A stretch of 64,000 nt of DNA from an uncultured Oscillospiraceae bacterium (GTDB taxonomy: Bacteria; Bacillota; Clostridia; Oscillospirales; Ruminococcaceae): positions 10,302 through 74,301 of the forward strand of contig CAKSAY010000006.1 of assembly GCA_934438055.1 (NCBI GenBank). The letters run 5' to 3'. The translations under genes were made by a program, and so were the position numbers. The notes beneath the pieces are model-generated. The model was given only the letters and a program-made list of their open reading frames with translations, was not told the origin of the DNA and did not search any database. This document shows, piece after piece, positions 8,082 to 17,570 of this stretch (positions are counted from its first letter, which is position 1; every line of letters begins with the position of its first letter).

Positions 8082-8960
8082 ATGAAAAAAGAGATTATTG
8101 TTACAGCCGATAGCGTTGATGAGGCTTTAGAGCAGGCGGCGGCAAAACTATCAAGAAAAAAAGAAGATTTTTCTTATGAAGTTTTGCAAAATGAAAAAAA
8201 AGGCCTTTTTGGAAAGATAAAAAAAAGGGCAGAAGTCAAGATTGTTTATTTTGACGGTGAAGATGAAATAGAAAAAAACAAAGAGAAAGATAAGAGTGAA
8301 TTCTCTAACCAGGAAATTGCAGAAAAAAAGGAAGAATATATAGCAAAAAAAATTCAGATTGCACAGGATTATCTCTTAAATATTTTAGAGAAAATGGGTA
8401 TTGAAAAACCGAAGACTGAGGTTGTGCGTCAAAAGGGTCATGTTTTGATTAAGATGGAGGGCAACAACATTGCCATTGCTATTGGAAGGCGTGGAGAAAC
8501 AATTGATGCACTGCAATATTTGGTTACTACGACTGCAAACCGCATAAAGGGAGAATATGTTCGCTTTGTTCTTGACAGCGGCAATTTTAGAGAAAAAAGA
8601 GAAGAAACGCTCAAAAATTTAGCTATGAACATTGCCAAAAAGGCGCTGCAGAATGGAAGAAGAGTCACCCTTGAGCCTATGAATCCTTATGAGAGAAGAA
8701 TTATTCATACAGTTATTTCGCTTACACCGGGCGTTTTTTCTAAGTCGGTTGGCATGGAGCCAAATCGAAAGGTTGTTGTTTATGCCGAAAATCGAGTGAA
8801 GAATGAAAAGAAAAAGAATAAGCCTAATTATGATAAAAAAGACTACTTTTCTACAGATGTTTCCAGTCAGCCGAGCACTTATAACTTTGAAAAGGAATTT
8901 TTAAAGTCTTCAAAAAACAGTAAGCTTTATACTAAGATTGATCTGGATGAAAAAGATTGA
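8082..8960 (+). CDS. jag: RNA-binding protein Jag/KhpB (Jag-N, KH, R3H domains)
   Basis: A 292-residue protein that starts with a Jag-N domain (KKEIIVTADSVDEALEQA), followed by a charged linker, a KH domain with GRRGETIDALQYL, and an R3H domain with NPYERRIIHTVI. KhpB binds RNA and affects cell elongation and division in Gram-positive bacteria. The C-terminal extension of about 55 Lys/Ser/Tyr-rich residues is less usual. ATG 8082 fits family starts better than ATG 8073, which lies only two bases after AGGAA. Confidence 0.92.
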   Translation: MKKEIIVTADSVDEALEQAAAKLSRKKEDFSYEVLQNEKKGLFGKIKKRAEVKIVYFDGEDEIEKNKEKDKSEFSNQEIAEKKEEYIAKKIQIAQDYLLNILEKMGIEKPKTEVVRQKGHVLIKMEGNNIAIAIGRRGETIDALQYLVTTTANRIKGEYVRFVLDSGNFREKREETLKNLAMNIAKKALQNGRRVTLEPMNPYERRIIHTVISLTPGVFSKSVGMEPNRKVVVYAENRVKNEKKKNKPNYDKKDYFSTDVSSQPSTYNFEKEFLKSSKNSKLYTKIDLDEKD

Positions 8961-8974
8961 TAAATAAACAATCA

Positions 8975-9007
8975 AAACAGGCGGTTTTCATATCCGCCTG
9001 TTTTTTT
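8975..9007 (+). terminator. Terminator after jag
   Basis: ACAGGCGG / CCGCCTGT stem with a TTTTCATAT loop and a run of seven T. It ends the rpmH-jag cluster just before mnmE. Confidence 0.85.
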
Positions 9008-9023
9008 AGAAATGGAGAAGATG

Positions 9024-10385
9024 ATGGATACAATAGCGGCAATTGCAACACCGATTGGCGCCGGCGGAATCGCCATTGTTCGAATTTCCGGCGAGAAGGC
9101 TTTTGAAATAGGAGAGAAAATTTTTTCTCCTTTTGAAAAAAGCTCTTTGCGTGAAAAAAAGGGTTACACAGCCTGCCTTGGAATGATTCACAGACAAAGA
9201 GAGGAAATCGACAAAGGAATTGCGCTTGTCTTTCATGCGCCTAAAAGCTACACGGGAGAAGATGTGATTGAATTGCAATGTCATGGAGGCGTTGTGATTG
9301 CGAGGTTGGTTTTGGAAGCGGCGCTCGATGCAGGCGCTGTGATGGCACAGCCGGGGGAGTTTTCAAAAAGGGCTTTTATGAATGGAAAGATGTCGTTTGA
9401 GCAGGCGGAATCACTCATGGATTTTATTCAGGCCACTTCTCTTGAAAGCGCTAAGATGGCAAGGTGTGCTATGAAGGGCGCAATTTATCAAAAATCAAAA
9501 GAAATAGCCGATGAAATCACTGCTCTAGACGCTTTATTTCGTGTGACGATGGATTATCCTGACGAGGATTTAGAGAATTTTGACAGGCAGGAGATTTTGA
9601 AAAAGATTTTGTCTTTTCAAGAGAGTCTTTCAAAGCTTTTAGAGGACTATCAAAAAGCACAATGGATTAAAAACGGTGTGCAAACTGCTATTGTGGGTGC
9701 GCCTAATGTTGGCAAGTCAACCATCATGAATCTTTTAACACGCCAAAAGAGCAGCATTGTGGCAGACAGGGCGGGAACTACCAGAGATGTTGTAAAAGAG
9801 GATATGCTTTTAGACGGCTTTCATGTGAAACTCTGTGACACGGCGGGAATTCATCAAACAGGTGATGAGATTGAGCAATTTGGCATTGAGAGGTCTATGG
9901 AAATGCTGGAGAATTCTGACCTAATTCTCTTTGTGATCAACTGCGCACAATCTCTTTCTAATGAAGAAATTTCTTTAATGCAGAAGATGAAAGACAAAGC
10001 AGCAATTGCTGTTTTGCATAAAACGGATTTGGAGAAAAAAGTTTCTATTAAACAAGTGGAGCCGTTTTTTAAGAGAATTATTTTCACTTCGCAGGAGGAC
10101 GAGCAGTCGATTGCAAACTTAAAAAGAGAAATGATAGACTTTTTTTCGTTAAACACCCTCAATCTCTCAGCGCCTATGCTTGTGAATGAGCGACAAAAAA
10201 GAGCCGCACTCTGCGCTTTGAACAACATCAATGCATGCTTGCAGGCTTTTGAACAAGGACAATCGTTAGATGTTGTTGCTTTTTTGCTTGAGGATGCTTT
10301 GGATGAATTATTGTCTTTGTCCGGAGAGAATGTTCAACAGGCAGTGGTGGATGAAATTTTCTCACATTATTGCGTTGGAAAATAG
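9024..10385 (+). CDS. mnmE: tRNA modification GTPase MnmE
   Basis: With MnmG it forms the enzyme that installs 5-carboxymethylaminomethyl groups on wobble U34. ATG 9024 gives the family start MDTIAAIATPIG, six bases after GGAG; ATGs at 9012 and 9021 are also in frame. The G domain carries GAPNVGKST, DRAGTTRD and DTAGIH. The C-terminal catalytic Cys lies in the terminal HYCVGK (more often CIGK). 453 residues, normal length. mnmG follows 35 bases later. Confidence 0.96.
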   Translation: MDTIAAIATPIGAGGIAIVRISGEKAFEIGEKIFSPFEKSSLREKKGYTACLGMIHRQREEIDKGIALVFHAPKSYTGEDVIELQCHGGVVIARLVLEAALDAGAVMAQPGEFSKRAFMNGKMSFEQAESLMDFIQATSLESAKMARCAMKGAIYQKSKEIADEITALDALFRVTMDYPDEDLENFDRQEILKKILSFQESLSKLLEDYQKAQWIKNGVQTAIVGAPNVGKSTIMNLLTRQKSSIVADRAGTTRDVVKEDMLLDGFHVKLCDTAGIHQTGDEIEQFGIERSMEMLENSDLILFVINCAQSLSNEEISLMQKMKDKAAIAVLHKTDLEKKVSIKQVEPFFKRIIFTSQEDEQSIANLKREMIDFFSLNTLNLSAPMLVNERQKRAALCALNNINACLQAFEQGQSLDVVAFLLEDALDELLSLSGENVQQAVVDEIFSHYCVGK

Positions 10386-10420
10386 ATGGACTAGCTTGAT
10401 GAAAGAGGAGAGAATTTTTT

Positions 10421-12301
10421 ATGGAGAGTTATGACGTTGCAGTGATTGGCGGAGGACATGCCGGCGTTGAGGCGGCTTTGGCTGCGGCGAGAATGGGTTG
10501 TGATACGATATTGTTTACATTATCGTTAGATCAGATTGCAAAAATGCCTTGCAATCCCTCCATAGGAGGTACAGCGAAAGGGCATTTGGTTCGTGAGATT
10601 GATGCTTTGGGCGGAGAAATGGGAAAGGCGGCGGATAAAGCTTTTATTCAAAGCAGAATGCTCAATCGTGGAAAAGGACCTGCGGTGCATAGCCTGCGCG
10701 CGCAGGTGGATCGTTCTTATTATCATACGATTATGAAAGAGACGTTGGAGAATCAATCTAACCTTTTAATTAAGCAGGATGAGATTACAGAATTGAAAAT
10801 TGAAAATGGAAAACTCCTCGGAATTTATGCTCGATTCACCGGATTTTATTCTGTTAAGACAGCGATTTTGTGTTGCGGAACCTATTTGAACGGCAAAATC
10901 TTTGTTGGAGAGATTGCTTATTCGGGTGGTCCTGACTATTCTATGCAGGCTTCCTTTTTGGGAAAAGAGCTGCAAAAAATAGGAATTCCTGTTCGCCGCT
11001 TTAAAACGGGAACACCTGCTAGAATTCATGCGAGGAGTATTGATTTTTCAAAATTAGAGGAACAAAAAGGGGATGACCCAGTTATTCCCTTTTCTTTCAC
11101 TACAAAACAACTGCTTCAAAACAGAGCTGTTTGTCACATTGCTTACACAAATGAACAAACGCATCGCATAATTTACAAAAATTTACATCGTTCACCTCTC
11201 TATCAGGGGAAAATTGAGGGGCAAGGACCACGTTATTGTCCCTCAATTGAGGACAAAGTGGTTCGTTTTGCTGATAAGCCTCGTCATCAAATCTTTATTG
11301 AACCTATGGGTTTGCACACAAATGAGATTTATTTGCAGGGAATGTCTTCTTCCTTGCCCGCTGAAATTCAGGAGGAGTTTATTCACTCGATTGTGGGGTT
11401 TGAAAATGCCCAAATTATGAGAACCGGTTATGCAATTGAGTATGATTGCTGTGATTCTCTTTGTTTGAATGCCTCGTTGCAGGTCAAAGCCATTGAGGGG
11501 CTTTTTGGCGCCGGGCAGTTTAATGGCACCTCTGGCTATGAGGAAGCAGCTGCACAGGGGCTTGTTGCGGGAATCAATGCCGCACTTTTGGTTCAAAAGA
11601 AAGATCTTCTTGAATTGCCTCGTTCAAGTTCCTACATAGGAACCTTAATTGATGATCTTGTGACAAAGGGCTGTACGGATCCTTATCGCATGATGACTTC
11701 TCGAAGTGAATATCGCCTTATTTTAAGGCAAGATAATGCAGATGAGAGATTAACGCCTATTGGTTATGCATTAGGATTGATAGATAGACAACGTTATGAG
11801 AGCTTTTTGAAAAAACGGGAGGAAATTCAACTTGAGAGAAAACGTGTGAGAGAGGTTTCTATTTCTCCATCAAAGGCTTTAAACGAATATCTTGTTTCAC
11901 GTGGAACAGCTGCAATTACACAGTCGGTTAAACAAGAGGAATTATTAAGACGCCCACAGACAACTTATGATGCATTAGCCCCTTTTGATGAGGCTAGACC
12001 AAAACTCTCTCCGGCAGTGACCGAGCAGGTGGAAATAAGCATAAAATATGAGGGTTATATTCAAAAGCAGGAAAAGAAAGTAAAGCAGATGGAGAGTTTG
12101 GAGAATAAACGGATATCTCCTGACATTGATTATCATAAAATTGAAGGACTGCGCTTGGAGGCACGGGAGAAACTGGCAGCTATTCGGCCAACCCAATTGG
12201 GGCAGGCCTCGCGTATTCCCGGTGTGACCCCGGCTGATATTACGGTTTTACATATTTGGATTGAGCAAAATAAAAAACTTTGTCATGAAAATAAAGAATA
12301 A
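10421..12301 (+). CDS. mnmG: tRNA uridine-5-carboxymethylaminomethyl synthesis enzyme MnmG (GidA)
   Basis: 626 residues. FAD-binding Rossmann motif GGGHAGVEAALAAARMG at the N-terminus, the GidA signature CNPSIGGTAKGHLVREIDALGG, and the C-terminal MnmE-binding helical region. It works with MnmE on wobble uridines using methylene-tetrahydrofolate and FAD. It lies between mnmE and rsmG, the common origin-proximal order. The ATG follows AGAGGAGAG with normal spacing. Confidence 0.97.
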   Translation: MESYDVAVIGGGHAGVEAALAAARMGCDTILFTLSLDQIAKMPCNPSIGGTAKGHLVREIDALGGEMGKAADKAFIQSRMLNRGKGPAVHSLRAQVDRSYYHTIMKETLENQSNLLIKQDEITELKIENGKLLGIYARFTGFYSVKTAILCCGTYLNGKIFVGEIAYSGGPDYSMQASFLGKELQKIGIPVRRFKTGTPARIHARSIDFSKLEEQKGDDPVIPFSFTTKQLLQNRAVCHIAYTNEQTHRIIYKNLHRSPLYQGKIEGQGPRYCPSIEDKVVRFADKPRHQIFIEPMGLHTNEIYLQGMSSSLPAEIQEEFIHSIVGFENAQIMRTGYAIEYDCCDSLCLNASLQVKAIEGLFGAGQFNGTSGYEEAAAQGLVAGINAALLVQKKDLLELPRSSSYIGTLIDDLVTKGCTDPYRMMTSRSEYRLILRQDNADERLTPIGYALGLIDRQRYESFLKKREEIQLERKRVREVSISPSKALNEYLVSRGTAAITQSVKQEELLRRPQTTYDALAPFDEARPKLSPAVTEQVEISIKYEGYIQKQEKKVKQMESLENKRISPDIDYHKIEGLRLEAREKLAAIRPTQLGQASRIPGVTPADITVLHIWIEQNKKLCHENKE

Positions 12302-12400
12302 GTGGGTAAAAGACTTGTGGCTTTTCTTTCCGGTAGCAGCAATTTGTTTCTAGTGGTGAGAAGAGCTTTTCTGCTCAATTATTTCAATAGGAGAAAAAAG

Positions 12401-13111
12401 ATGGATAAAAAATATTTTCAAAAAGTTGCAAAGCAATATCATTTGGAATTGACAGATAATCTTTTAGAAAAATTTGCCCAATTTCAAAACATGCTTCTTT
12501 CGTGGAATCAAAAGATGAATTTAACGGCCATCACAGATGAAAAGGAGATTATTGACAAACACTTTATTGATAGTCTGCTGTTGACCTGTGTTTTGGGTGA
12601 AACAAAAGGCAAAAAAGCGGTGGACATTGGGGCAGGAGCCGGTTTTCCCTCTATTCCTGTTGCGCTTTATGATGAAAAACTTCAGTGGATTGGTTTGGAT
12701 AGTTTGCAAAAGAGGATTGGTTTTATCAATGAAGTGATTCAGACGCTTTGCATCTGTAATTACAAGGCAGTCCATGAGAGAGCGCAGGAGGCAGGCCAAA
12801 ATTCCCATTTACGCGAAACGTTTGATTATGGAACAGCGCGTGCCGTAGCAAAATTATCTGTTTTGGCAGAACTTGGGCTTCCTCTTGTCAAAAAAGGAGG
12901 AAGCTTTTTTGCCTTAAAGGGAGGCACTCCGGAACAGGAAATAGAGGATGCGGCTAATGCAATTTATTTGTTGGGAGGGCATATTCAGCGGATACATTCG
13001 TTTGAATTGCCTGATTCGAGCAGAAGGACCATCATAGAGATTAAAAAAATACAGACAACCCCTGCAAAATATCCGCGTTTGAGGGTGAATACAGCAAAAA
13101 AACCGTTATAG
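12401..13111 (+). CDS. rsmG: 16S rRNA (guanine-527-N7)-methyltransferase RsmG
   Basis: 236 residues with the SAM-binding motif VDIGAGAGFPSIPVALY and the family segment NLTAITDEKEIIDKHFIDSL. It methylates G527 of 16S rRNA; loss in other bacteria gives low-level streptomycin resistance. ATG 12401 is seven bases after AGGAG and begins with the family-like MDKKYFQKVAKQYHLELT. The frame is open to a GTG at 12302, but that 33-residue extension is not family-like. Confidence 0.95.
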   Translation: MDKKYFQKVAKQYHLELTDNLLEKFAQFQNMLLSWNQKMNLTAITDEKEIIDKHFIDSLLLTCVLGETKGKKAVDIGAGAGFPSIPVALYDEKLQWIGLDSLQKRIGFINEVIQTLCICNYKAVHERAQEAGQNSHLRETFDYGTARAVAKLSVLAELGLPLVKKGGSFFALKGGTPEQEIEDAANAIYLLGGHIQRIHSFELPDSSRRTIIEIKKIQTTPAKYPRLRVNTAKKPL

Positions 13112-13214
13112 GCGAGGGAAGCGTCAGATTATGCGATAAATAAATCTGGAAATATTTGGTCATTCCTGTTATACTATATGTAGAATAATGACAGCGTTTA
13201 ACAGGAGGCAAAAA

Positions 13215-14015
13215 ATGAAAAGAATTATGAAAGGCAATAAAGTTATCAACAAAGTGGTGCTGATTCCTATTGGAGAGATTTCGCCTAACAGAGCGCAGCC
13301 TCGTCAGGTGTTTGACACAGCAGAGCTTGAGAGTTTATCATCCAGTATTCGGGAAAACGGCATTTTGCAGCCATTGACTGTGCGACAGAACTATGCAGGA
13401 AAATATGAACTCATTGCAGGAGAGAGGCGTTTAAAGGCCTCAAAAATGGCGGGACTTACTTCTGTTCCCTGCATTATTATGGAGACAGATGAAAGACAAT
13501 CGGCTGTTTTTGCTCTGCTTGAAAATATGCAGCGTTCAGATTTAAACTATTTTGAAGAGGCACAGGCTATTCAAAGCCTGATTTTTGAGTGGAATGTGAC
13601 GCAGGAGGAAGCGGCTAAACGGTTGGGAAAGAGCCAATCAACCCTTGCCAACAAGCTGCGTTTGCTTCGCTTTGAACAGCCGCAGCGGGAAAAAATTTTT
13701 AATGCAGGGCTAACAGAACGGCATGCGCGTGCATTGCTCAAACTAGACGATCCAATGGAGATTGACAAGGCAGTTTATTATATTGCAGCGAAAAAGCTCA
13801 ATGTGAAACAAACGGAAAAATATATTGAGCAATTGCAGCAAACCCAGTCAAAACACAATCATAATATAATTCCCGTTATTAAAGACGTTCGTTTGTTCAT
13901 TAACACAATTAATAAAGCAATTGACACGATGAAGTTGGCCGGGGTTCAAGCAACTGCTGAGCGCGTTGATGGGAAGGACTGTATTGAATATATTGTAAAG
14001 ATCCCTAAATCATAA
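13215..14015 (+). CDS. noc: ParB/Noc-like nucleoid occlusion or partition protein
   Basis: 266 residues with a ParB N-terminal CTP-binding domain (LIAGERRLKASKMAG), the ENMQRSDLNYFEEAQA segment and a helix-turn-helix (TQEEAAKRLGKSQSTLANKLRLL). The slot after rsmG is where Firmicutes carry noc, a ParB paralogue that blocks division over the chromosome. Unlike B. subtilis Noc, the N-terminus here (MKRIMKGNKVINK) is short and lacks an obvious amphipathic membrane-targeting helix, so the occlusion role is uncertain. A second ParB follows at 18.6 kb. ATG 13215 is six bases after AGGAGG. Confidence 0.85.
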   Translation: MKRIMKGNKVINKVVLIPIGEISPNRAQPRQVFDTAELESLSSSIRENGILQPLTVRQNYAGKYELIAGERRLKASKMAGLTSVPCIIMETDERQSAVFALLENMQRSDLNYFEEAQAIQSLIFEWNVTQEEAAKRLGKSQSTLANKLRLLRFEQPQREKIFNAGLTERHARALLKLDDPMEIDKAVYYIAAKKLNVKQTEKYIEQLQQTQSKHNHNIIPVIKDVRLFINTINKAIDTMKLAGVQATAERVDGKDCIEYIVKIPKS

Positions 14016-14034
14016 AAAAGTCATCATTTTTTCT

Positions 14035-14064
14035 ATCGCCGTCTGCATGACGGTGATTTTTTTT
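14035..14064 (+). terminator. Terminator after the noc-like gene
   Basis: TCGCCGTC / GACGGTGA stem with a TGCAT loop, then eight T. It closes the mnmE-noc block. Confidence 0.8.
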
Positions 14065-14211
14065 GTTCACTGATTGGCATGTGATGAAAGACGATGCTAT
14101 CTTTCTAATCTCCTAAGGCCATTTGAGGTGTAGATTCCCTATAAACTTATATGACAACGGGAGACTCCACTTCATTACGCATTTAAAACACACATTTGAG
14201 GTGAGAATTTT

Positions 14212-14240
14212 TTGCAAAACTTTTTTCATTGTGTTATAAT
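14212..14240 (+). promoter_or_regulatory. Upstream promoter in the nrdD leader region
   Basis: TTGCAA (14212-14217), a 17-base spacer and TATAAT (14235-14240). A second TATAAT at 14355-14360 lies just ahead of the riboswitch without a clear -35. Both are embedded in the same 12-mer TTGTGTTATAAT (14229-14240 and 14349-14360). That repeat could be duplicated promoter DNA or a regulator site. Confidence 0.55.
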
Positions 14241-14382
14241 ATAAACGAGAGATTTTAAAAATTTTTTTAAAGAAATATTGCAATATCAATTTGTTTTGAG
14301 AAAGCAAAATATTGGTTTGGCCAATAATGCAGCGTAGATTGCATGAAATTGTGTTATAATTAAATAAAAATAAATTTATTGG

Positions 14383-14576
14383 TGCGTCGCCGGGTGATCT
14401 GCATAGGCATAACACAATGCTGTTTGAATGCAGATGAAAAGGAAAGTCGGGTGAGATTCCCGCACGAACGGGTCGCTGTAATCACTTAGTATGTCAATTT
14501 ATTTTCCATTGCGCTAATAAGTGTGAGAAGGATTTTGACATATGCAGACGTGAAGTCAGAAAGCCTGCCCGACGAT
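14383..14576 (+). ncRNA. Cobalamin (AdoCbl) riboswitch upstream of nrdDG
   Basis: The hallmark segments appear in order: AAAAGGAAAGTCGGGTGAGA, then CCCGCACGAACGGGTCGCTG, and GAAGTCAGAAAGCCTGCC near the 3' end (the B12-box consensus is GAAGTCAGGAGACCTGCC). GTCG...GGG (14386-14394) can pair with CCCGAC (14568-14573) as the closing stem. A variable stem TATGTCAA/TTGACATA lies between. The element is followed by a terminator hairpin and then nrdD, so B12 binding most likely switches off the class III reductase. Confidence 0.9.
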
Positions 14577-14669
14577 TTGTGAAAAAAGCCTCCCTGTTTA
14601 GGCCTCTTTTCGTTGTTGATCCTTTATCTTTGCGTGCTTTTGGCGAATAAGAATTTGGATTATGGTGAT

Positions 14670-14697
14670 GGAGCGCTTGTTTGGAGCGCTCTTTTTT
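14670..14697 (+). terminator. Riboswitch-controlled terminator before nrdD
   Basis: GAGCGC / GCGCTC stem followed by TTTTTT, about 95 bases after the B12 aptamer and 38 bases before nrdD. It is the likely expression platform. A weaker GCCT/AGGC hairpin at about 14588-14604 could be part of an alternative fold. Confidence 0.8.
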
Positions 14698-14734
14698 CAT
14701 GTAGTCGCCATTGACAAAGAGGGAGAGATTTTAT

Positions 14735-16912
14735 ATGAAAATTATGAAACGAGACGGTCGAGAGGTTTGCTTTGATGCTGCAAAAATCATCATCGCTGTG
14801 AGCAAAGCCAATCAAACAGTTGAAGAGTCTGTGCAGTTGACAGAGGAACAGATTCATTTGATTGCAGACAATCTGCGCCAAAGATGCACCCAGAGCGTGC
14901 GTCCTATGCATGTGGAGGAAATTCAGGACCTTGTGGAAAACGAGATTATGAAACAAAATGCTTTTGAGGTTGCGCGCAAATATATTCGTTATCGTTATGT
15001 GCAGCTTTTAAAACGCAACACAAACACCACAGATGGCCAAATTCTCAGTTTAATTGAATCAGCGAATGAGGAGGTTAAACAGGAAAACTCAAATAAAAAT
15101 CCAATTGTCAACAGTGTGCAGCGCGATTATATGGCCGGTGAGGTGAGCAGGGATCTTACAATGCGCAAACTTCTGCCGCCTGAAATTGTTTCCGCCCATG
15201 AGGCGGGGATCATTCATTTTCACGATGCTGATTATTTTGCACAGCATATGCATAACTGTGCATTGGTGAATTTGGAGGATATGCTTCAAAATGGAACGGT
15301 CATCAGTGACACGCATATTGATAAGCCCCATAGCTTTTCCACTGCTTGTAATATTGCTACGCAGATTATTGCACAGGTTGCCAGCAGTCAATATGGCGGT
15401 CAGAGCATTAGCATAGCGCATTTGGCGCCGTTTGTGGAGGTAAGTCGCAAAAAGATTCGCAGGGAAATTAAAGATGAATTTGCGCTGTTAAAGGTGCAAA
15501 CAACTCAGGAAATGCTTGATAAACTTGTGGAAAAACGTCTGCGTGAAGAGGTTAAGAAAGGTGTGCAGACAATACAATATCAGGTTGTGACCCTCATGAC
15601 AACCAATGGGCAGGCGCCTTTTGTCACAGCTTTTATGTATTTGAATGAGGCAAAGGACGAAAGACAAAAGAAAGATTTGGCCATTGTTATTGAAGAAATG
15701 CTCAATCAGCGTTATCAAGGTGTTAAAAATGAAGATGGTGTTTGGGTGACGCCTGCCTTTCCGAAGCTGGTGTATGTTTTGGAGGAGGACAATGTAGCGG
15801 AGGGAACGCCTTATTTTTATCTCACGCAACTTGCCGCAAAATGCACAGCAAAGAGGATGGTTCCTGATTATATTAGCGAAAAAGTCATGTTTGAAAATAA
15901 AGTAGACAGCACAGGAAAAGGCAATTGCTATCCTTGCATGGGGTGCAGGAGTTTTTTAACGCCTTACGTGGACCCGGAAACCGGAAAGCCAAAATACTAC
16001 GGGAGATTTAATCAAGGTGTTGTGACCTTAAATTTGGTGGATTTGGCGTTATCGAGCGGTAAAGATTTGGAAAAATTTTGGGATTTGTTTGAACAACGTC
16101 TCTCGCTGTGTTATCAGGCTTTGATGTGCAGGCATCATCGTCTTAAAGGAACCCTATCAGACGCCGCCCCGATTCTCTGGCAGCATGGGGGGTTGGCTCG
16201 CCTGAAAAAAGGGGAAACCATTGATAGACTATTGTATAACGGATATTCTACCATCAGTTTGGGTTATGCGGGGCTTTATGAGTGCTGTCGTTATATGACG
16301 GGGCATTCTCATACTGATCCATGCGCCACCCCATTTGCATTGGAGGTGATGCAGCGGATGAACGATGCTTGTGCTGCATGGAAAGAGAAAGAACGGATTG
16401 ATTTTAGTCTATATGGAACGCCGCTTGAATCGACAACCTATCGTTTTGCAAAACAACTGCAAAAACGATTTGGCATTATTGAGGGGATTACAGATAGAAA
16501 TTATATTACAAATAGCTATCATGTTCACGTCACGGAAAAAATAAATGCTTTTGACAAGCTTGCCTTTGAGAGCAAATTTCAAAATCTATCGCCGGGCGGC
16601 GCAATCAGTTATGTGGAAGTGCCGGATATGCAGGGGAATCTCCCTGCTGTAATGAGCGTGATTCAGTTTATTTATGAGCATATTATGTATGCAGAGTTGA
16701 ACACAAAATCAGACTATTGTCAGGAATGCGGGTTTGATGGGGAAATCCAAATTGTTAAACAGGAGGGGAAGTGGATTTGGGAATGCCCTGTGTGCGGTAA
16801 TCAGGACACAGCAAAGCTTCATGTTGCCAGACGCACCTGTGGTTATATTGGCACCCAATTTTGGAATCAGGGTAGGACAGAGGAAATTAGAGATAGAATG
16901 CTGCATTTATAA
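14735..16912 (+). CDS. nrdD: Anaerobic (class III) ribonucleoside-triphosphate reductase
   Basis: 725 residues with an N-terminal ATP-cone (MKIMKRDGREVCFDAAKI), the catalytic barrel, a C-terminal zinc site (CQECGF...WECPVCG) and the glycyl radical loop RTCGYIG with Gly at about residue 703. It reduces NTPs to dNTPs without oxygen after activation by NrdG. ATG 14735 is preferred (GGGAG upstream); the frame is open to a TTG at 14711. It is placed directly under a B12 riboswitch although the enzyme itself does not use B12. Confidence 0.97.
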   Translation: MKIMKRDGREVCFDAAKIIIAVSKANQTVEESVQLTEEQIHLIADNLRQRCTQSVRPMHVEEIQDLVENEIMKQNAFEVARKYIRYRYVQLLKRNTNTTDGQILSLIESANEEVKQENSNKNPIVNSVQRDYMAGEVSRDLTMRKLLPPEIVSAHEAGIIHFHDADYFAQHMHNCALVNLEDMLQNGTVISDTHIDKPHSFSTACNIATQIIAQVASSQYGGQSISIAHLAPFVEVSRKKIRREIKDEFALLKVQTTQEMLDKLVEKRLREEVKKGVQTIQYQVVTLMTTNGQAPFVTAFMYLNEAKDERQKKDLAIVIEEMLNQRYQGVKNEDGVWVTPAFPKLVYVLEEDNVAEGTPYFYLTQLAAKCTAKRMVPDYISEKVMFENKVDSTGKGNCYPCMGCRSFLTPYVDPETGKPKYYGRFNQGVVTLNLVDLALSSGKDLEKFWDLFEQRLSLCYQALMCRHHRLKGTLSDAAPILWQHGGLARLKKGETIDRLLYNGYSTISLGYAGLYECCRYMTGHSHTDPCATPFALEVMQRMNDACAAWKEKERIDFSLYGTPLESTTYRFAKQLQKRFGIIEGITDRNYITNSYHVHVTEKINAFDKLAFESKFQNLSPGGAISYVEVPDMQGNLPAVMSVIQFIYEHIMYAELNTKSDYCQECGFDGEIQIVKQEGKWIWECPVCGNQDTAKLHVARRTCGYIGTQFWNQGRTEEIRDRMLHL

Positions 16913-17044
16913 TATACTAGAGATTTTTTATCGTTCAAATTGTTTTTCGCAATAGATATCTTCTTGTTACATAGGAAATTTTATAAAATTTGTTGCCTAT
17001 TTAAGAGGCAAGATGGCATTAAGAGATTATGAGGAGTGAACTTA

Positions 17045-17566
17045 ATGCATTATGCAAAAATTAAGTATTATGATATTGCAAATGGACTTGGCGTCAGGAC
17101 CAGTTTGTTTGTTTCAGGCTGTTCTCAAAAATGCAAAGGCTGCTTTAACAAAGATGCGTGGGATTTTCACTATGGAAGACCGTTTAATCAGGCAATCGAA
17201 CAGGAAATTATTCAAAGCCTAAAACCACCTTATATTGCCGGATTGACACTGTTGGGCGGAGAACCGATGGAAAGACAAAATCAGCGTGGACTTGTTGATT
17301 TTGTTGAGAGGGTGAAGAAAGCGTTTCCTAATAAGACAATTTGGTGCTACACGGGGTATATCTATGAACGTGATTTGATTCTCAAAGGACGTGCACATTG
17401 TGAAGTGACCGATAGATTGCTAACTTGCATTGACGTTTTGGTGGATGGGCCATTTTTGCAGGATAAACAGGACAAGCGTCTACGTTTTTGTGGTTCTTCC
17501 AATCAGAGAATATTGGATCTTGCGGCATCCAGAAAAAAAGGAACGGTGCAGCTTTTATCAATCTGA
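17045..17566 (+). CDS. nrdG: Anaerobic ribonucleotide reductase activating enzyme NrdG
   Basis: A 173-residue radical SAM activase with the cluster motif CSQKCKGC (Cx3Cx2C) and the SAM-contact region GGEPM. It generates the glycyl radical on NrdD. ATG 17045 lies eight bases after GAGGAG; an in-frame GTG at 17036 is part of the ribosome binding site. It follows nrdD by about 130 bases and is presumably in the same transcript. Confidence 0.95.
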   Translation: MHYAKIKYYDIANGLGVRTSLFVSGCSQKCKGCFNKDAWDFHYGRPFNQAIEQEIIQSLKPPYIAGLTLLGGEPMERQNQRGLVDFVERVKKAFPNKTIWCYTGYIYERDLILKGRAHCEVTDRLLTCIDVLVDGPFLQDKQDKRLRFCGSSNQRILDLAASRKKGTVQLLSI

Positions 17567-17570
17567 TTAT

